From assembly GCA_963779645.1 (NCBI GenBank), contig CAVZYX010000005.1, positions 1,674,001 to 1,738,000 on the forward strand: 64,000 nucleotides of DNA. Reading direction: 5' to 3'. The stretch is from CALMBW01 sp963779645 (GTDB lineage: Bacteria; Actinomycetota; CADDZG01; WHSQ01). This document shows positions 59,983-64,000 of this stretch, one piece after another. A program made the position numbers and the translations under genes. The first letter of the stretch is position 1. The number at the start of each line of letters is the position of its first letter. The notes under the pieces were generated by a model that was given only the letters and a program-made list of their open reading frames with translations, was not told the origin of the DNA and searched no databases.

Positions 59983-60503
59983 GCGAACCTGACGGTGAGG
60001 CGATACTCAAGGTCTTGCTTGACCACGGAGTCGACTTCGTCGTCATCGGCGCCTCCGCAGCTCTCCTCCAGGGTGTTCCTATAGCGGCTACCTTTGATCT
60101 CGACATCACGGCGGCGACGAGTAAGGCGAACCTCAAGCGACTCGAAGGAGCGCTGAAAGAACTGAACGCCCGCCTCAGGCTGCCGGACCCAGATGAAACC
60201 GTGGTCGTTCCACTCGATGCGCGGATGCTCGGCGGCCTTTCGTCGGTTACGACCATGACCCGATTCGGTCCCTTTGACCTCCTCTTCGAACCGGAGGGAG
60301 CTCCCATTTACGACGAACTCAAGCGTCGGGCGGTCGAGGTGGCTCCGTTTCGTCTGGCCGTGCGGGTCGCGAGCGTCGAGGATCTTGTCGCGATGAAGCG
60401 CGCGGTCGGTCGTGAAAAGGACGCGGCCCATCTGACAGCCCTGCTGCAGTTCCTCAAGGAAGGAAGAGATCTCGGAGAAGAGGGCCAGCCGTCTAGCCAG
60501 TAG
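59979..60503 (+). CDS. Nucleotidyltransferase-fold protein, toxin-like (AbiEii/MNT/DUF6036 type)
   Basis: A 174-residue protein, GTG start overlapping the HTH gene. It holds the minimal nucleotidyltransferase core: LLDHGVDFVVIGASAALLQG, then IAATFDLDITAA (DxD metal motif), then TMTRFGPFDLLFEPEG and VRVASVEDLVAMKRAVGREK with conserved Lys/Asp. Proteins of this type add nucleotides to tRNA or other targets and act as toxins with a partner antitoxin. It sits right next to tRNA-Gly. Exact family and activity are uncertain. Confidence 0.82.
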   Translation: MSEPDGEAILKVLLDHGVDFVVIGASAALLQGVPIAATFDLDITAATSKANLKRLEGALKELNARLRLPDPDETVVVPLDARMLGGLSSVTTMTRFGPFDLLFEPEGAPIYDELKRRAVEVAPFRLAVRVASVEDLVAMKRAVGREKDAAHLTALLQFLKEGRDLGEEGQPSSQ

Positions 60504-60529
60504 CTCAAAAGCGTGCTCAACTTGGATCC

Positions 60530-61663
60530 ATGACCATGCGGAGGCTCCATTCGGTCGGAGCTGTCGTGTCGCTCCTCTCCTTACTATCTCGTCGTCCTCC
60601 CAGCCCCCGTCCAGTCACAATCGGGGGGCTCGCCGTCCGGGCACATCAAGGCCACCCTCAGTCCGCCTTACACGTGTTACGAGGCGGTGGTGACCGATCC
60701 CGAGGCGAGAGGCGATGACCTTCACCTGGAGCGCGGAGCTAAGTTGCGGAAGCTGGGGGGTGGATGCAAACAACCCGCGCAAGATGGATTGGTGGCATGG
60801 CGAGCCCGGCTGCGGGCCCAGAACCCAACTCGACAGAGGTTCAGTGCACACACGCTTCTCAGCCGACGCACCATGAGGGCACCATCACAGTTGACGTGAG
60901 TGATACCGCCGGGAACAGGATCCGCTGCACATATTCAGGAGCAGGAAGCGCCGGTACCCCCACCAACGGACCGGATTGCGTAGGTCTTCCGCCTCCCGCA
61001 CCGAGTCTCGCTATTGCGAAGGTCGTGAGCCCCCGATACTCGGCACATGTCGGCGACACGTTGACTTGGACGATCGATGTCACTAACTCAGGAGATGCAC
61101 CGGCCGAAGAAGTCACACTCGACGATCCTCTGCCGGACAACGCCTTCGATCCACCTTCTTTCTCAACAACGGCTGGCACCTGTGAGCACACTTCCGACAA
61201 TGTTCACTGTGACTTAGGGGATATCGAGGCCGGCGGGACAGTAACGGTCACGGTCATAGCGACGGCCAAAGCGAAGGCGGTTCGTCAAACCAAGGACGGT
61301 GAGTTCAGACTGTTTGAGAACACTGCGACGGCTCGGTCGGGAGACCTGGAGGCAAGCTCCACAGAAGGGGCGCTGATCTTGCCGAAGTGCGGTTCGGAAT
61401 ACAAAGGCGTAGGGGCCGACGGCAAGGCCGTCACCTTGAAGGTGAGGTGCGGCGATGACGGAGCGGACAAGATCAAGGGCGGTAGCAAGCCCGAACTCAT
61501 CGACGGTGGGGGCGGCAATGACGAGTTATTCGGGGTTGGCGGAAGCGACTTCCTCTTTGGTGGCGACGGCAAGGACTTGCTCGATTGCGGCAAAGGTAAG
61601 GACATCGGAGTAGGCGGGCCGGCCAAAGACCGGTTCAAAGACTGCGAGGAAAAGACGCAGTAA
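60530..61663 (+). CDS. Secreted DUF11 protein with calcium-binding Gly/Asp repeats (three apparent frameshifts)
   Basis: The signal-like start (MTMRRLHSVGAVVSLLSLLS) is at 60530. The coding signal then moves through three frames: SGHIKATLSPPYTCYEAVVT, then MTFTWSAELSCGSWGVDANN, then PEPNSTEVQCTHASQPTHHE to the TAA at 61661-61663. Removing one C near 60605, one base near 60710 and one G near 60808 joins them. The rest is a DUF11 repeat (LAIAKVVSPRYSAHVGDTLT, then CDLGDIEAGGTVTVTV) and a short RTX-like block (GGGGNDELFGVGGSDFLFGG, then DGKDLLDCGKGKD) that would bind calcium. It is probably a surface or released protein. It resembles the DUF11 protein at 6.9 kb. Confidence 0.72.
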
Positions 61664-61689
61664 ACGGTTGTCTTGACCGAGTGAAACTT

Positions 61690-61959
61690 TTAGAGCTCGG
61701 CGCTCTCCACGATCTCTGCCACCCGGGCTTGTGGATCCTTCATGACGTCTACGCGGGTCCAGAGCTCGCGTAGCCGACCCTCCATCTGAGTTGCCTCGTC
61801 GGCACTGTTGAACTCGAGATCGATCATCACCTTGTCGGCGTCGCGCATGACTCGATAGCGAACCACTCCGGATTCCTTGCGGCCGAGGGGGTCGCTGTCG
61901 AATACATTTTTCCATTCGTTGTAGTCGTTCACTCCGTGCTCGATCCGTACGACATGCAT
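61690..61959 (-). CDS. Small conserved protein of unknown function
   Basis: An 89-residue protein, MHVVRIEHGVNDYNEWKNVF, then DPLGRKESGVVRYRVMRDAD, then KVMIDLEFNSADEATQMEGR. The pattern resembles dimeric alpha-beta barrel (ABM/cyclase-like) proteins often found in Actinobacteria as hypothetical cyclases. No catalytic residues can be named. It lies just downstream of the large LuxR regulator on the same strand, separated by about 55 bases. Confidence 0.75.
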   Translation of the reverse strand: MHVVRIEHGVNDYNEWKNVFDSDPLGRKESGVVRYRVMRDADKVMIDLEFNSADEATQMEGRLRELWTRVDVMKDPQARVAEIVESAEL

Positions 61960-62014
61960 AAGGGCTCCCTCTATCGCAGCATCACGACGGTCTCGTTCTC
62001 GGCCATCCTACTTT

Positions 62015-64000
62015 CTAGACCTCGTCGATACCTAGCCGGTGGGCCGCGGCAGCTGCCTCGCCACGCGTCTGCACGTCGAGCTTGCCGAGGATGTGACTCA
62101 CGTGGACGCTGGCCGTCTTCCGGCTGATGAATAGCTCGTCTGCGATCTGCTGGTTCGAACGACCGGCTGCGACCAACCGTAGAACCTCGAGCTCTCGTGG
62201 AGTCAAACCCGCGCCCATCGGGTCGGAGGATTCCGTCTGTCCGACATCGAGACGCCCCCGGCGCGCGAGGGCTTCGATCCGAGAACGAAGTGGCTCGGCC
62301 CCCACACGCTTCGCAACGTCAATTGCCGCCCTGGCCGGCTCTTCGGCCTCCTCGCGCCGTCCCGTTGCGAGGAGTGCCTCGGCCAAACGCCACCGACAAC
62401 GAGCTTCTTCGTACATGTATCCGTAAGAGAAGGCATCCGCCGCAGCGGCCCAAAGATCGGGGTCGGGTTCACCCTTCAGACGCGACCACTCGGCTTCGGA
62501 CCGAGCCAGCCAGGCGCGGGCCTCGGGGCCGATCTGTCGTCCGATCTTGTGAGCAACCTCTTCTGCTTTCAGGCAGTGGTTCCGGAACTCTTCGCCTTCT
62601 TTGATCGCTTCGGCTACTGCGCGGTCGTCTCCCGCGAGACGAGCGAGTTCGGCGCGTTCTGCTTCGGCGGCGATGCCGAGTGTCGCCGGCCAGATAGCGG
62701 CAAGTTCCCACGCTTCTTCCGCGCCCGCCAAACCGCTCAACGACCTGCGCGCGCGAACGAGAGCTGTGTCGATATCCCCGTCCCACAACGCCAGGTCGGC
62801 CCCGGATCCGCCGGCGAGGTAAGCCACCCAGTCGTTCTCATCCCACTGGATCTCGAGTTTGGCGAGACGATCGTGAGCGTTCGGATCTCCACGTCCGACT
62901 TCGACGAACAGTGCAACTGACGAGATGCTTCCGACACCAGGCATGCTCTCGTCCAGTGCCGCCGCGAACCGCATGACCTCATCCCACTTACCCACGGCAT
63001 AGTGAGCGAAAGCGCGAAGCACGCGTGAGTTGATCCCGTACTGGCTCCACAGCAGTCCGTAACGTGCCGCGTGATCGATCGAGATCTGAAGTGCCTTGCA
63101 TGCTGCTTCGAGGTCACCCACGTCAAGCTCGAGCGACCCGACGCCGAACAGCGCTCGGAGCTCCTGGTTCCGTGCTCCAACCGCGCCGGCGCGAGCGCCC
63201 GCTTCCGCCAACAAGGATCGAGCCGATTCTGGATTGTCGGCTCTGAGTTCAAGGGTCGAGAGCGTGTTCAGAGCGTTGGTTTCGTCGTCGGGATCATCGA
63301 CCTTCCTGGCCACCTCAAGCGCCTCGTTAGCCCACTTCCGAGCCTCTTCGTAGTGGCGATATCCCGCTAGCGCCCGAGCCAATCCGGCCGTGACGCGGGC
63401 TCGCTCGGGGATCGGTGGATCCTCGGGCACGAGTTCGACGGCACGACGAAGGATCGAGAGCGCCTCTTGCTCGGAACCATCGGAGACATACACGTGTTCA
63501 CCGAGCCGCTCGTATGCGAGGCCAGCACTGATGGGGTCCTTCGTGGCATCGATCGCGTCTACGGCTTCCTGTGCGAGACCGACTGCCCGGCGGAACTCAC
63601 CCGAGTTACCGGCCGCGGTGGCGGCTTTGAGCAGTAAGGCAGGACGTTCGATGTTCGCGACCGTCGCCGCGTCCGGTACCTGATCCCACAGTTCGACCGC
63701 TTGGATCAGGTGACTGAAGGCCTCCGCCGGTGCCGAGACTTGCCCAGCCTCCGTTGCAGCTCGCATCAATGCCGCAAGAGCACCCGGTAGGTCGTGGCTG
63801 GCGAGGCAATGGTGCGCGAGTTCGGCCGCCGCACCCGAATCGGCCAGCAAACGCGCGTACGTGCTGTGGAGCCTGTTGCGCTCGCCGGGGAGCAGATCCG
63901 AGTAGACGGTCTCCTGAAGAAGCGCGTGCCGGAACCTGTAGGTCTCGGTAGAAGCGTCGGCCACCAACACCTGTCCGGTGACGGTTTCGCGCAGCAGAGG
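62015..64000 (-). CDS. Large LuxR-family (LAL/MalT-type) regulator, N-terminus outside window
   Basis: At least 661 residues are visible and the frame stays open to the window edge (LLRETVTGQVLVADASTETY precedes FRHALLQETVYSDLLPGERN). That region is the end of an AAA/STAND ATPase module. A long TPR-like helical region follows (many Ala/Leu helices, for example ALAALMRAATEAGQ and AGLARALAGYRHYEEARKWA). The C-terminal LuxR HTH reads LTPRELEVLRLVAAGRSNQQ, then FISRKTASVHVSHILGKLDV. Such proteins are ATP-dependent activators whose ligand is usually unknown. Identification firm; target unknown. Confidence 0.93.
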   Translation of the reverse strand, partial: PLLRETVTGQVLVADASTETYRFRHALLQETVYSDLLPGERNRLHSTYARLLADSGAAAELAHHCLASHDLPGALAALMRAATEAGQVSAPAEAFSHLIQAVELWDQVPDAATVANIERPALLLKAATAAGNSGEFRRAVGLAQEAVDAIDATKDPISAGLAYERLGEHVYVSDGSEQEALSILRRAVELVPEDPPIPERARVTAGLARALAGYRHYEEARKWANEALEVARKVDDPDDETNALNTLSTLELRADNPESARSLLAEAGARAGAVGARNQELRALFGVGSLELDVGDLEAACKALQISIDHAARYGLLWSQYGINSRVLRAFAHYAVGKWDEVMRFAAALDESMPGVGSISSVALFVEVGRGDPNAHDRLAKLEIQWDENDWVAYLAGGSGADLALWDGDIDTALVRARRSLSGLAGAEEAWELAAIWPATLGIAAEAERAELARLAGDDRAVAEAIKEGEEFRNHCLKAEEVAHKIGRQIGPEARAWLARSEAEWSRLKGEPDPDLWAAAADAFSYGYMYEEARCRWRLAEALLATGRREEAEEPARAAIDVAKRVGAEPLRSRIEALARRGRLDVGQTESSDPMGAGLTPRELEVLRLVAAGRSNQQIADELFISRKTASVHVSHILGKLDVQTRGEAAAAAHRLGIDEV

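Noticed and set aside
1..64000. CRISPR arrays, rRNA genes, insertion sequences, replication origin
   Set aside because: I found no regularly spaced repeats, no rRNA segments, no transposase genes and no DnaA-box cluster.

Overview
The window is about 64 kb of GC-rich DNA. It reads as the core of an actinobacterial (Actinomycetota) chromosome, most likely from an uncultured lineage. The evidence is gene order (nusA-ylxR-infB-ylxP-rbfA-nrnA-truB-ribF; rpsO-pnp-M16 peptidase; dapB/dapA-RNase J-ftsK-rodZ-rimO-pgsA-cinA-recA-recX-rny-miaB-LigB-like-miaA-dapF-dapL-hflX-lexA-nrdJ-nrdR-dut), LexA boxes of the CGAACNNNNGTTCG type, many GTG/TTG starts, 4-base stop/start overlaps, and a RecA intein of the Mycobacterium leprae class. 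I cannot place it below phylum.

Layout. 1-6.7 kb: translation and ribosome maturation operon. 6.9-10.5 kb: small accessory genes (DUF11 secreted protein, SnoaL-like, YbaK-like, CAP-domain, MOSC, lone LuxR HTH). 10.6-16.8 kb: rpsO, pnp, M16 peptidase and lysine/diaminopimelate genes. 16.8-23.1 kb: RNase J, FtsK, RodZ-like protein, RimO. 23.1-25.5 kb: metal module (MOT1 molybdate transporter, Fur/Zur, ZIP) with a Zur/Fur box. 25.5-32.4 kb: pgsA, cinA, thpR, then a CopC-centred envelope group and single genes. 32.5-43.6 kb: SOS and RNA-modification block with an intein-bearing recA. 43.7-53.0 kb: a large GGDEF-EAL protein, lexA with a four-box SOS intergenic region facing a LysM protein, and the class II ribonucleotide reductase operon with tandem NrdR boxes. 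53.0-55.1 kb: secreted proteins. 55.1-61.7 kb: an accessory zone built around a tRNA-Gly gene whose 3' half plus terminator is repeated twice, delimiting two small integrase-free cassettes, followed by an HTH/nucleotidyltransferase pair. 61.7-64 kb: a small protein and a large LuxR regulator cut by the window edge.

The best candidate for something undescribed is the tRNA-Gly zone. Two copies of a repeat of about 175 bases (terminator, tRNA 3' half, then about 97 bases of shared sequence) bound cassettes of about 2.1 and 1.5 kb with no visible recombinase.

The sequence also shows at least nine single-base reading-frame breaks, several at short homopolymers, in genes including infB, dapA, miaA and hflX. 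The simplest reading is residual long-read consensus error, so I treat those genes as intact in the organism.
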